Source: Acidicapsa ligni (GTDB taxonomy: Bacteria > Acidobacteriota > Terriglobia > Terriglobales > Acidobacteriaceae). From it: DNA of 64,000 bases. Below are positions 24,541 to 32,752 of the stretch, piece by piece. Location: positions 124,001 to 188,000 of the forward strand of contig NZ_JAGSYG010000007.1 in assembly GCF_025685655.1 (NCBI RefSeq). The letters are read 5' to 3'. Numbering within the stretch: the stretch's first letter is position 1; each line of letters opens with the position of its first letter. Below the pieces are notes generated by a model. The model was given only the letters and a program-made list of their open reading frames with translations, ran no database searches and was not told the DNA's origin. The translations under genes and the position numbers were made by a program.

Positions 24541-25767
24541 TTATGTTTGTAAAGTAACGGGAGCAAAAGCGGCGGTAAGTTGCTGCTTTGTGCGCTCAAG
24601 AAGCTCCGGCAGGGGTACACGAGTTGTGTGCAGCAGATGAAGTGCGCCATTTATCGTCGCCGCGCCAAGAGTCTGCTCACCTTTCATACCCCGAAGGACT
24701 GCCGGCCCCCAAACTGCAACAAGCTTCAAGTCTCCGAACGTCGACTCATAGGGAAGTATCCCGACATTGGATATAGATGCTTGTTCGTTGAAATAAATCT
24801 GGATGATTTCGGCGCCCCGCTCGACGTCGATGTCCTCATCGGCAAGTTGGTGAAGGAAGTTTATGACCGCCCCGCCTCCCTCGAAGCTCTTAAGGGGAGC
24901 GAGAACGGACGGTGCAGCGCGGGCCATGTCCCAGATAGACGCGTCTGTGTGTGGGGGGAACTTGATCTGTCCGGCGATGAAAGCGAACTGAAATTGGTCT
25001 TGGAGATTAACGGCCTTGCGTAGGTCAATCGGATTGAAAATCCGGAAGTCTTCTTCACGGAAAGCCGGATTGAGTTCACGAGCGGCCAGGGCTAGGGCTC
25101 CACAAAGGACACCGTGGATGGTGGTGCCCTCCTGGCGAGCACGCTCATGCAGGCTCCGGGTCTCATCAACGGTAAGGGTCGTGCTCTTGACGTAGACCGC
25201 TTCCTCACACACGCGACTGTACTTAAAGTCGACACCCGGCGCCGAAGATGTTCTTGTGGAATAGCCGAAAATTTCATCGATAGGGACAGGTTCCGGAAGC
25301 GGTTCCAGGTGCTGGCCGGCGGCCGCTTTCAGAAGGTCGCGCAGAACGAAGATTAGAGACATTCCGTCTGCAATAGCATGATGGCTGGTCACGATCACAA
25401 TCGAGCTCTCTGCTCCTGGCATGAAGACAACGCGAAGCAAGGGTCCGATTGCCGGGTCAAAGGGAGTGCGCAACTCGCGGGAGACTTCCTCTTCCCAAGA
25501 TAAGCCTTCGGCGATTCGCAGAGGAATAGGGCTCCCGGTCCGGCGGAAGTGGGGTACTCGATTGAAACTAGAATCGATCGAGACAGTAAGCAGGGGATGA
25601 CGCCGTTGCACTGAGTTGATGGCTTTGCGTAGTGTGTCCGCGTCAATTGGACCTTGTACTTCGCCAATGAGCGAAAAATGTAGCGTATTGCTGTGGTCTA
25701 ACACCCAGAACAACTCTTCAACGCCACTGAGAGGGCGCACGATTTCTTGATTGCTTGATACAGTCAC
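24541..25767 (-). CDS. Condensation-domain acyltransferase (PapA/NRPS C-domain-like), paralogue 1
   Basis: This is a 408-residue standalone condensation-fold protein. The catalytic motif HHAIADG is at 129-135. N-terminal pieces (QRRHPLLTVSID, RVPHFRR) match the donor-side half, and the C-terminal DLRKAVNLQDQF and NVGILPYESTFGDLKL match the floor loop and DFGWG-equivalent region. Similar proteins transfer acyl chains to alcohols or amines in lipid or peptide assembly, for example PapA5. There is no carrier protein or NRPS module nearby, so the acyl donor is unknown. A second copy lies upstream on the same strand. Confidence 0.82.
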   Translation of the reverse strand: MTVSSNQEIVRPLSGVEELFWVLDHSNTLHFSLIGEVQGPIDADTLRKAINSVQRRHPLLTVSIDSSFNRVPHFRRTGSPIPLRIAEGLSWEEEVSRELRTPFDPAIGPLLRVVFMPGAESSIVIVTSHHAIADGMSLIFVLRDLLKAAAGQHLEPLPEPVPIDEIFGYSTRTSSAPGVDFKYSRVCEEAVYVKSTTLTVDETRSLHERARQEGTTIHGVLCGALALAARELNPAFREEDFRIFNPIDLRKAVNLQDQFQFAFIAGQIKFPPHTDASIWDMARAAPSVLAPLKSFEGGGAVINFLHQLADEDIDVERGAEIIQIYFNEQASISNVGILPYESTFGDLKLVAVWGPAVLRGMKGEQTLGAATINGALHLLHTTRVPLPELLERTKQQLTAAFAPVTLQT

Positions 25768-25846
25768 TTCTATTTCCTTTCATGGTAGGTGCCGATGGGC
25801 ACAGTTAATAATGGTCCCGCCACAACTCGACGGTCAGTCTGTGAGC

Positions 25847-25998
25847 CTATCTTCGGTATGTACTTAGGAAGCAGTCCAGACTCTGTTCCGCTAAGGCAGC
25901 AATTGTGAGTGAGGGATTTGCGCATCCCGCAGCCCCGGAGATGAGCGTCCATCGACGACGAAGAGGTTCTTGTACCCTCCGCTTCGCCAAAGTCATTG
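25847..25998 (-). pseudogene. Frameshifted C-terminal scrap of a GMC-family oxidoreductase
   Basis: On the minus strand one frame reads GGYKNLFVVDG, then a shifted frame continues TLISGAAGCANPSLTIAALA EQSLDCFLSTYRR and stops at 25847-25849. Together these match the end of glucose-methanol-choline oxidoreductases (NL-VVD--- NPSLTI-ALA). No upstream part of the gene remains. Confidence 0.6.
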
Positions 25999-26009
25999 CA
26001 AACGTCCCC

Positions 26010-27254
26010 CTAAGACGTGCAGGCTTTGCGGAGTACCTCTTCTATGCCCGTAAGCAGGCCGGGGATAGGTTCGGGGCTGGTGTGCGTGAGATGCAGTGAT
26101 CCGTTGACTGTGACTGCTCCAAGGGTCTGCTCTCCGTCGATGCCACGTAGAGCACATGGCGCCCAGAGATCTACGAGTTGTAGAGTACCGAAGGTGCTGT
26201 CAAATGGGAGACGGCCGAGATTCGTGAACATGACCTGTGCATTGAACACATTGCGCTTGAGTTGATCCGCCTGTTCGACGGAGAGATTAGTAGATACCAA
26301 CTTAGATTGCCGATCGATCATCATCGTGATGCTCTCCAGGCTTTTTACAGTAGAGAGGCCATCTTTCGCGAACCGCGCGAGATCCCAGAATGTCATCGGA
26401 CCCTCTGGCGGGATCGAGATCTCACCCCCGGCGAGGGAGACCATGCATTGATCTTCAAGGCCGAGAATATCGCGGACCTCAGCGGGTGACATGATGCGGA
26501 GCGGGCTGTTACGCCAGCTTTCGTCGAGAGACCTACCTGCAATGGTGAGAGCCGCGGAGATAGCGGCATGGATCGTAACGCCTTCCAGGCGGCTGCGGTC
26601 CTGAAGAGCGATGGTCTGTTCCGGTGTGAATTTAATACCGTCTACGTAGGGCATTGCCGGGCGCTGCGCAACGAGAGCCGGCAGGCCGGGCTCGGTGGAT
26701 GTCCTCTGTTCTGCTCCGAACAGAGTCTCGCGAGAGGGCATCAACGGCAGCTTTTCGAGGTCATGGCCGCTAAGAGAAAGGAGCATGTCGCGGAGTAGAA
26801 AGATGCGGGACGAACCATCGCACACGGCGTGATGGGAGGAGAGGATGAAGATGCTCCGCTTCTCCTGATAGAGAAGGACGGCACGGAAGAGAGGAGACTG
26901 ATCCGGCGTGAAAGGCGCATTGATCTCTTCGGCGATCTCCTGCTGCCAGCGGGCATCGGGAGATGTGACTACACGGAGGGGGATGTGCTGGTGGGCAACG
27001 TGCCGAAAGTGAGGGACACGGTTGAAGGCTGTGTCGATGCAAACGGAGAGCAGCGGGTGGCGTCGTTGTATCGCGTCCAGCGCGTCGCGCCATTGCTGGA
27101 CGGTTGTATGTCCGGCAATCTCGGCGGCAAGGGCTCCGTTGATGGGAAAATGCTGGTCGAAGAGGCAGTAGAGCTCTTCAAAGGCACCGAGGGGACGGAG
27201 AAGAACGCCGGCGAGAGGCTCAAGCGGTTGCAGTTCAGGAGAGGTCAAAGACAT
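26010..27254 (-). CDS. Condensation-domain acyltransferase, paralogue 2
   Basis: This is a 414-residue paralogue of the gene at 24541. The catalytic motif is HHAVCDG at 141-147. Shared blocks include AIQRRHPLLSVCID, NRVPHFRH, NLGRLPFDSTFGTLQL and LRGIDGEQTLGAVTVNGSLH. Both proteins begin with a segment predicted to sit over the active site (RPLGAFEELYCLFDQ here). The two genes are separated by a 242-bp gap that holds the GMC scrap. They may act on different acceptors. The substrate cannot be read from sequence. Confidence 0.82.
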   Translation of the reverse strand: MSLTSPELQPLEPLAGVLLRPLGAFEELYCLFDQHFPINGALAAEIAGHTTVQQWRDALDAIQRRHPLLSVCIDTAFNRVPHFRHVAHQHIPLRVVTSPDARWQQEIAEEINAPFTPDQSPLFRAVLLYQEKRSIFILSSHHAVCDGSSRIFLLRDMLLSLSGHDLEKLPLMPSRETLFGAEQRTSTEPGLPALVAQRPAMPYVDGIKFTPEQTIALQDRSRLEGVTIHAAISAALTIAGRSLDESWRNSPLRIMSPAEVRDILGLEDQCMVSLAGGEISIPPEGPMTFWDLARFAKDGLSTVKSLESITMMIDRQSKLVSTNLSVEQADQLKRNVFNAQVMFTNLGRLPFDSTFGTLQLVDLWAPCALRGIDGEQTLGAVTVNGSLHLTHTSPEPIPGLLTGIEEVLRKACTS

Positions 27255-27269
27255 GATTCATTTCCTTTT

Positions 27270-27365
27270 CTGGTTTTTACAGTAAGAGACGCATCTCTCA
27301 CTACTGTGGTGATGGCAATGGCCTTTGTCATCGACGCGACTCTGCAGATGTCATTGGATACAACC
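27270..27365 (-). pseudogene. Scrap of a class C beta-lactamase-like gene around the SxxK motif
   Basis: The minus strand encodes SNDICRVASMTKAIAITTVV, matching NEIYRIASMTKALVCVTG of the intact serine hydrolase at 30246. Only about 30 codons are recognisable, wedged between paralogue 2 and the alpha/beta hydrolase. Confidence 0.6.
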
Positions 27366-27370
27366 ACTCA

Positions 27371-28228
27371 TCAGTCACCGAGGAACTCCAGCATTGAAGC
27401 ATTGAAGGTGCTGGGATCTTGCCAGGCCGCGAAGTGACTTACATTGGGAAGCATTACGAGCTTTGCTCCTGGAATAGTCCTCGCAAGATATTCGGTATGA
27501 TCACGGGTTATAAACTCCTCGTGGTCGCCATCGGCGATCGCAATCTTAGGGCCCACTATGTGGGAGAGGTCTTGCTCTGTGTACCTCGGTTGACTCATTT
27601 GCATAGTTTCAACTGCGACATGAAGAACGTTGAACGCTTGAGGTGTGCTTGAGAGCTGGATGTAGTCCTCCTTCATTCGCCTCGCTAAGAGAGAAAGAAG
27701 TGGCGAAACAAAGGTGTTCTTTCTAAGGCCATCCGTGTTCATATTTGCACCAAATGCATATATCCTCGTTACCCGGGAAGGACACTTCATCGCCATGATG
27801 ATGCTGACAATCGCCCCGTCGCTCCAGCCAACGAGGGCCGCTCTTTTGATATGGAGGTTATCCATCACCGCCACTACATCGGTTTGCATTCGCTCGTAGG
27901 AGAGCGGATACGGTCCAAGAGTACTCCTGCCATGACCACGACTATCGATGAGGATTACTTCATGATGAGAGTTAACTAGAGCAGGGATCTGATTACCCCA
28001 AGTTCGACTACTCGCTAGTCCGCCGTGGAGGAGAATAACCGGCGCACCTTTACCGACCGTTCCAAACCAAATACGAGCCTGGTCATGTTCGACGAAGCCT
28101 TGCCTGGCGAGTCTCGGAAGGGGCTGTTCCGCGGGCATGGTTTGCCATTTAGGTACCGACGGTGTTCCGCTGGAAAAGAGCGCCACGGCGAGACTACTAA
28201 TCAACACACGTGCATACAACAAGAGCAT
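27371..28228 (-). CDS. Alpha/beta-fold hydrolase, probably exported
   Basis: This 285-residue protein has an N-terminal hydrophobic stretch (LLLYARVLISSLAVALFSS) that could be a signal or anchor. The oxyanion motif is LLHGG, the nucleophile elbow GWSDG (Ser136), and the catalytic histidine lies in NVSHFAAW. The acid is probably in IADGDHEEF. It most resembles haloperoxidase/esterase-type hydrolases (IDSRGHGRS). The substrate is unknown. Confidence 0.87.
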   Translation of the reverse strand: MLLLYARVLISSLAVALFSSGTPSVPKWQTMPAEQPLPRLARQGFVEHDQARIWFGTVGKGAPVILLHGGLASSRTWGNQIPALVNSHHEVILIDSRGHGRSTLGPYPLSYERMQTDVVAVMDNLHIKRAALVGWSDGAIVSIIMAMKCPSRVTRIYAFGANMNTDGLRKNTFVSPLLSLLARRMKEDYIQLSSTPQAFNVLHVAVETMQMSQPRYTEQDLSHIVGPKIAIADGDHEEFITRDHTEYLARTIPGAKLVMLPNVSHFAAWQDPSTFNASMLEFLGD

Positions 28229-28567
28229 GAACGTCTTCCTTTTTGTTCGTACGAAATACTTAGCTGCGCATTGCCTTCATTGCCAAGAGCAATCAATGCA
28301 CGACACAGGCTCACGCCTTCGATCGCTTGCATTTCTCTTAATACGTTGGACAGTTGGAATCATCCTGACTACCCGTTTTCCCAGTATTGCGCACGAGAGA
28401 AATTGTTAGCGTGGCGAGGCGAATCCCACCTAACGTTGCGCTCGAGGTTGAAGACAAAAGAAGTATCCTGAAGAAAATACCTAGTCAAACGATGTCGACT
28501 TGTAAGGTTGATCGGAGCTTTGGCTTCCACAGTTACCCAACTGTGGAAGCCATGTTGGGCGGAGATG
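28229..28567. other. Intergenic region with a hairpin
   Basis: 339 bp between the alpha/beta hydrolase start and the SDR stop. Apart from the inverted repeat at 28521-28552 I see no gene or repeat. The promoter of the hydrolase is expected here but is not obvious. Confidence 0.4.
28521..28552 (-). terminator. Perfect 14-bp stem after the SDR gene
   Basis: TGGCTTCCACAGTT (28521-28534), loop ACCC, AACTGTGGAAGCCA (28539-28552). It begins 16 bp past the SDR stop codon. There is no clear T-tract on the downstream side. Confidence 0.65.
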
Positions 28568-29311
28568 TCACCACGGGAGCGGTTGTCCGAGGTGGAAGAA
28601 ACCGCCGGTGGGGCCGTCGACGGGAAGCGTTGCAAGCTCAGCGCTAGTCTTGCCGCCTTCGCCAATTTCCATTGGAGCTTGATCGCCGCCCATGTCAGTC
28701 TTCACCCATCCTGGATGCGCGGAGTTCACCTTAATATTGGTATCGCGCAGTTCGTATGCGAGGTGGACCGTGAAGTCGTTTAACGCAGCTTTGGAGGCGC
28801 TGTACGCGAATGTCTTGTAGTTATAGATGAAAGAGTTAGGATCGGCATTCAAAGTGAGTGAACCGAGAATACTAGACAGGTTAACAATACGGCCTGCGGG
28901 GCTCTTCTTGATGAGAGGAAGCAAGGACTTCGTGAGCGCCACCTGAGAGAAGAAATTCGTCTCGAATACTTTGTGAAGCAGGTCGAGAGGAACATCGGAC
29001 GCACTGTGCTCGGGGCCGTTACCGGGGAATTTGCCCCCTGCGATGCCAGCGTTGTTGATAAGGATATCGAGGCGATCGTACTTGGAATTGAAGTAGTCGT
29101 AGGCAGCTTTGTGGTCGGATAAATTGGTCATGTCAAACTTGATCACATCGGCGTCTACGCCTGCGGTCCGCAACTTTGCGAGGGCGTCTTCGCCTTGCTT
29201 AAGGTCGCGGGAGCCGATGATGACTTTGGTTTCCGGGGATTTAAGATCGAGAGCGGTCTGAAAACCAAGGCCGCGGTTTCCACCGGTAATAAATGCGACT
29301 TTCTGAGGCAT
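28568..29311 (-). CDS. Short-chain dehydrogenase/reductase
   Basis: This is a 247-residue classical SDR. The cofactor motif GGNRGLG is at 10-16, the NNAG motif follows in DILINNAGIAGG, and the active site is Ser in NLSSILGS with YSASK at 170-174. The lysine-rich end of the first beta-alpha unit (SRDLKQG) favours NADP. The closest recognisable relatives are carbonyl-reductase-like SDRs. The single gene has its own hairpin downstream. Confidence 0.9.
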   Translation of the reverse strand: MPQKVAFITGGNRGLGFQTALDLKSPETKVIIGSRDLKQGEDALAKLRTAGVDADVIKFDMTNLSDHKAAYDYFNSKYDRLDILINNAGIAGGKFPGNGPEHSASDVPLDLLHKVFETNFFSQVALTKSLLPLIKKSPAGRIVNLSSILGSLTLNADPNSFIYNYKTFAYSASKAALNDFTVHLAYELRDTNIKVNSAHPGWVKTDMGGDQAPMEIGEGGKTSAELATLPVDGPTGGFFHLGQPLPW

Positions 29312-29584
29312 GTAGCAATTCTCCTATTTACAGTTTGATTCACAAGGGGTGAGGTGGTGCGGGAATCCGGATACTCGCGCCACCTCTGTGCAGGTAGGGG
29401 GCGGTATTACCGCCTAACATCGTCCTGTCGACCACGGCTTCAGTTATTGATCCTCCATAGGACCTCACTGATCAATTACAAATGGGTGCCTAAATACGTG
29501 CGTGTCAAAATCTTCGCTTTTGTCTCAGACCTCGGAAATATTCTTACGCTTTTGATTTGAGGATGGCGATCCCGTATCGCATGG

Positions 29585-29680
29585 AGAGTTGACTCTGCCC
29601 GACCTACCCGTGGAGCCATAGCTTTGCGCATCGAGATATGATCATCAATCATGAAGACCGTTGCCCCCCGCCAGATGCAC
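29585..29680 (-). pseudogene. 5' remnant of a FixJ-like response regulator
   Basis: The minus strand encodes ATVFMIDDHISMRKAM, matching ATVFIVDDDISIREAL of the intact regulator at 22914. After about 25 codons the similarity fades. The 15-bp string GATGCACTGTCAATC just upstream is identical to that upstream of the intact gene (29674-29688 versus 23597-23611). Confidence 0.65.
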
Positions 29681-29682
29681 TG

Positions 29683-30084
29683 TCAATCAACACGGTTGTT
29701 GCCGGATGTCGCGCCGCACCGTTGTAGGGTCGAATTCAATGCTTTTATTAGCATCGTGTCACTAAATGGCTTTGAAAGGCATGCCACAGCGCCCAGCTCA
29801 AGCATGCGAGAGCAGATAGCGTCGTCCCAGTGCGCGGTAATGAATATCACCGAGATAGGTCGATGCCTGAGTTTAAGTTCAGTGTGAAGCTGGGGTCCAT
29901 TCATACCCGGCATCTGGATATCCAGAAGCAGACAGTGAGTAGATGCGACACATCCGGACCCAAGAAACTCTTCAGCCGAACGGAACGCCTTCGCTTCATA
30001 TCCGAGTTGGCGAAGAAGGACGGGTAATGCTTCGCGGATTGATAAATCATCATCGACCACAGACACGAGTAAGGCATCATTCAT
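29683..30084 (-). CDS. Single-domain response regulator (receiver only)
   Basis: This protein has about 133 residues from the ATG at 30084; the frame extends to 30111. All receiver signatures are present: VVDDDLS, phosphoacceptor in LLLDIQMPGMNG, FITAHWDD, and the conserved lysine in CLSKPF. There is no output domain. It resembles the N-terminal half of FixJ-type regulators and may act by protein contact or as a phosphate sink. The remnant of another regulator follows directly downstream. Confidence 0.85.
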   Translation of the reverse strand: MNDALLVSVVDDDLSIREALPVLLRQLGYEAKAFRSAEEFLGSGCVASTHCLLLDIQMPGMNGPQLHTELKLRHRPISVIFITAHWDDAICSRMLELGAVACLSKPFSDTMLIKALNSTLQRCGATSGNNRVD

Positions 30085-30245
30085 TTGAGATCTCCCCTCC
30101 CACCACTTCATTCCGGCAACGCCGGGTTCACTGCATGGCTGTGGAAGTCGAAATGGGAGGTAAGAGCGTTTGAATTACGTTTGCCAAGGACGCAACCGTC
30201 GTGGTCGCGCCCCTGGCAAACTACATATGCCGGACGTACTCGCTC

Positions 30246-31514
30246 TTAGCCGTTGTAGGCTGCATGCCGAAGGTCTCCTGGCAGAGACCCAGCCATACCT
30301 CCGATAGCTGTATTCGTAAGTGCTACAACTGACAACTCGGCGACCGGATCGACCCAGAAATTTGTTCCGTATACGCCCGACCAGTTCCACGACCCTGGAC
30401 CCAACCGAAGTCCCGCTGCAGAGGGGTCCTTAAGAACCGCGACTCCAAGCCCCCAACCGAAGCCCGGGCCTCCCATACTCATAGGCAGGTCGCCCAATGC
30501 ATTAGTCGTAAATGCTGCCGCTGATTTAGGAGTAATAATGCGTCCGCCGCCCATCCTGATTGTTTCGACAAACTTCAGATAATCTCGCGCCGTACCAACC
30601 ATTCCGACTCCGCCTGAAGGAAAAGCTTTGTTATTGAAGGCACGAGACGGAGAATACACAATTGCTCCTTTACCAAATTTGAATCGAAAAGAGTCGGTCA
30701 TCCGGACCGGCGGTGTCTGAGAGTCTGCATAAGCGGTGGCTACAACAGTCCCTTTAGGCACGCTAAATTTCAAACTATCCAAACCCAGAGGATCTGTGAT
30801 CGTTGTCTTGACCGCATCCTGAAGGCTTGCTTGAGCGACTTGTTCGATAACTCCGCCCAGAACGTCAATCGCCAGCGAGTAGCCCCAACTGGTGCCGGGC
30901 TCGTAAAGAAGGGGCGCTGAGGCCAACCGGCGAAGATTTTCCTCAAGCGTCAGTTCTCCATTATCAAGACCATCCGACACTCCAAGCTTGTGATAAATGC
31001 CATCCTCCGGCTCAAGAAAGCCATAGGTTAGACCAGCCGTATGCGTCATCAAGTGGCGGATAGTGATAACTGGTTGTTTTCCATCTTGCGTCTTCGGCAT
31101 AAAATACGGCAGCCACTTGGAAACGGGATCTTCCAAGGATAGCTTTCCCTTTTCAATGAAAGAGAGACCGGTTACACAAACAAGGGCCTTCGTCATTGAC
31201 GCGATTCTGTAGATCTCATTAGGTCCTACGACACGTTTGGCCTCACGATCTCCGAAGCCGGCTGTACGTTCGTAGACGACGTGGCCGCTTTTCGCAGCAA
31301 CAACCGTGAGACCGACAATCTTTTGTGAGCTTATGATTTTGTCGATCGCGGCATCAAAAGCCGCTGCACGGTCCCACTGCGATCCTGCGCCCTGAGAAGC
31401 TATTTGCGCGAACGCATTGGACGGTAACAATTTCAATAACCCTCCGATTGCCGCAGCGACTACGAGTTTGCGACGTGGCAAATTGATATTTTGAACCTTA
31501 GCTATGCCTTCCAT
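30246..31514 (-). CDS. Exported serine hydrolase of the beta-lactamase class C family
   Basis: This 422-residue protein has an N-terminal twin-arginine-like signal (NLPRRKLVVAAAIGG ... SNAFA). The catalytic motif SMTK is at 106-109 (S-x-x-K), the second motif is YSL in WGYSLAIDVLGG, and the C-terminal strand region with NFWVDPVAELSVV replaces the KTG triad. Family members include esterases, D-aminopeptidases and true AmpC enzymes, and general esterase-type activity is more likely than resistance. It is divergent from the YceI gene across a region with a long inverted repeat. Confidence 0.87.
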   Translation of the reverse strand: MEGIAKVQNINLPRRKLVVAAAIGGLLKLLPSNAFAQIASQGAGSQWDRAAAFDAAIDKIISSQKIVGLTVVAAKSGHVVYERTAGFGDREAKRVVGPNEIYRIASMTKALVCVTGLSFIEKGKLSLEDPVSKWLPYFMPKTQDGKQPVITIRHLMTHTAGLTYGFLEPEDGIYHKLGVSDGLDNGELTLEENLRRLASAPLLYEPGTSWGYSLAIDVLGGVIEQVAQASLQDAVKTTITDPLGLDSLKFSVPKGTVVATAYADSQTPPVRMTDSFRFKFGKGAIVYSPSRAFNNKAFPSGGVGMVGTARDYLKFVETIRMGGGRIITPKSAAAFTTNALGDLPMSMGGPGFGWGLGVAVLKDPSAAGLRLGPGSWNWSGVYGTNFWVDPVAELSVVALTNTAIGGMAGSLPGDLRHAAYNG

Positions 31515-31610
31515 CTCCCCTACTCTCCTTCAGCGTCTGATGTTCGGACGCGACATACTTTCGTGTCCTAAGCTTTCAGTAGGCCTGAGAGGCGCTGCGA
31601 GAACAATTAG

Positions 31611-31687
31611 ACGAAGGTATCGATATTGCAAATAATGCGCAGCGTAGCTGTGCGTAATGGGACGATGATATCGACCAATACCTTCGT
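31611..31687. promoter_or_regulatory. Inverted ACGAAGGTAT motifs between divergent genes
   Basis: ACGAAGGTAT (31611-31620) and its exact complement ATACCTTCGT (31678-31687) lie in the 298-bp region between the serine hydrolase and YceI genes. The same motif occurs upstream of the ABM-like gene (22820) and, with one change, the HbpS-like gene (24299). It is a candidate regulator binding site. The rest of 31515-31812 shows no gene. Confidence 0.5.
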
Positions 31688-31812
31688 ATAGGTTGCAGCC
31701 CACTCAAGACGGAATAAACTTGGACCACCAGTTTTAGTTCTTCACCGAATTGCGGTAAAAGCAATCGCCGCAGCAGTAGACAAGACAGAATCGCCGGAGA
31801 GAAAGAATACAA

Positions 31813-32370
31813 ATGACGACCGCAGCAACGCAATCAAGCCCAACGACTGTCTGGAAAATGGATCCCGCGCACTCTCGTGCAGAATTCAAAATCAGACATA
31901 TGATGATCTCGAACGTGAAGGGTAGCTTTAGCGGCCTAAGCGGAACACTCCTTGAGAATACGACTGATCATTCTTGGAGCGAGATCGATGCGTCAATTGA
32001 TATCAGCACATTGAACACAGGAGACGCACAACGTGACACTCATCTCAAGAGCGTCGACTTCTTCCATCAGGAACAGCATCCGGCGATGACCTTCAAGTCA
32101 ACGACGGTTGAAAAGAAGGGGAATGAAGAATATTCCGTTACGGGCGATCTTACGATCCACGGCATTACAAAAGTGGTGACATTTGCAGTCGAAGGTCCCA
32201 GTGCGCCAGGAAAAGATCCATACGGCAACACCCGAATCGGTCTATCGGCGACAACGAAGATCAACCGGAAAGACTTTGGCCTGACATGGAACGCTGCCCT
32301 TGAAACAGGAGGAGTTTTGGTTGGGGAAGACGTGCAGATAGTTCTCGATGTCCAATTCATCAGAGCGTAG
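31813..32370 (+). CDS. YceI-family lipid-binding protein
   Basis: This 185-residue protein forms the eight-stranded lipocalin-like YceI barrel. Characteristic pieces are WKMDPAHSRAEFKIRHMMIS, VKGSFSGLSG, INTGDAQRD-like STLNTGDAQRDTHLKSVDFF, and FGLTWNAALETGGVLVGEDV near the end. YceI proteins bind isoprenoid or fatty lipids. No signal peptide is visible here, so it is probably cytosolic, unlike E. coli YceI. A strong hairpin terminator follows. Confidence 0.93.
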   Translation: MTTAATQSSPTTVWKMDPAHSRAEFKIRHMMISNVKGSFSGLSGTLLENTTDHSWSEIDASIDISTLNTGDAQRDTHLKSVDFFHQEQHPAMTFKSTTVEKKGNEEYSVTGDLTIHGITKVVTFAVEGPSAPGKDPYGNTRIGLSATTKINRKDFGLTWNAALETGGVLVGEDVQIVLDVQFIRA

Positions 32371-32388
32371 TTGTTTCCAGTCAAATCA

Positions 32389-32423
32389 AACGGGGCACAG
32401 CGCTTGCGTAGCTGTGCCCCGTT
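32389..32423 (+). terminator. Hairpin terminator after the YceI gene
   Basis: AACGGGGCACAGC (32389-32401) and GCTGTGCCCCGTT (32411-32423) form a perfect 13-bp stem with a 9-base loop, 18 bp after the stop codon. Confidence 0.8.
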
Positions 32424-32545
32424 CGATTTGTGTCCGACGCAAAGACTGCACGCCAACTTGCCGCCGGAGTCAGGAACGACGTTGCTTCTAAAAAGTGCTG
32501 GAAGGCAAGCAATGAACATACATGCCGCCAGCATAGAGGTTTGCT

Positions 32546-32743
32546 ATGGCAGGAGATGACTCCCCCAATCGGCCCCGTTCGATTCCTATGCACTTTCATG
32601 TGTGCATTTTTTGTGGAAGTGCATTTAGACGGGAGGAATTCGAGGGAAGGCCTCTTACCTCCGGCATATTTACTTGCCCAAAGTGCGGGAATGAAGGACC
32701 GCTTAACGTTGAAATTAGAAGCGCCGACCAACCATCTGACTAG
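32546..32743 (+). CDS. Small zinc-ribbon-like protein
   Basis: This is a 65-residue reading frame with two cysteine pairs, CIFCGSAF and CPKCGNEG, spaced as in a zinc ribbon. It lies alone between the YceI terminator and the convergent LysR gene. No ribosome-binding site stands out. The paired cysteines are the only argument for it being real. Confidence 0.45.
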   Translation: MAGDDSPNRPRSIPMHFHVCIFCGSAFRREEFEGRPLTSGIFTCPKCGNEGPLNVEIRSADQPSD

Positions 32744-32752
32744 CAGATTTCG

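Noticed and set aside
30246..31514. Antibiotic-resistance beta-lactamase
   Set aside because: The family is broad and mostly esterase-like. There is no KTG triad or AmpR-type neighbour, so resistance was not called.
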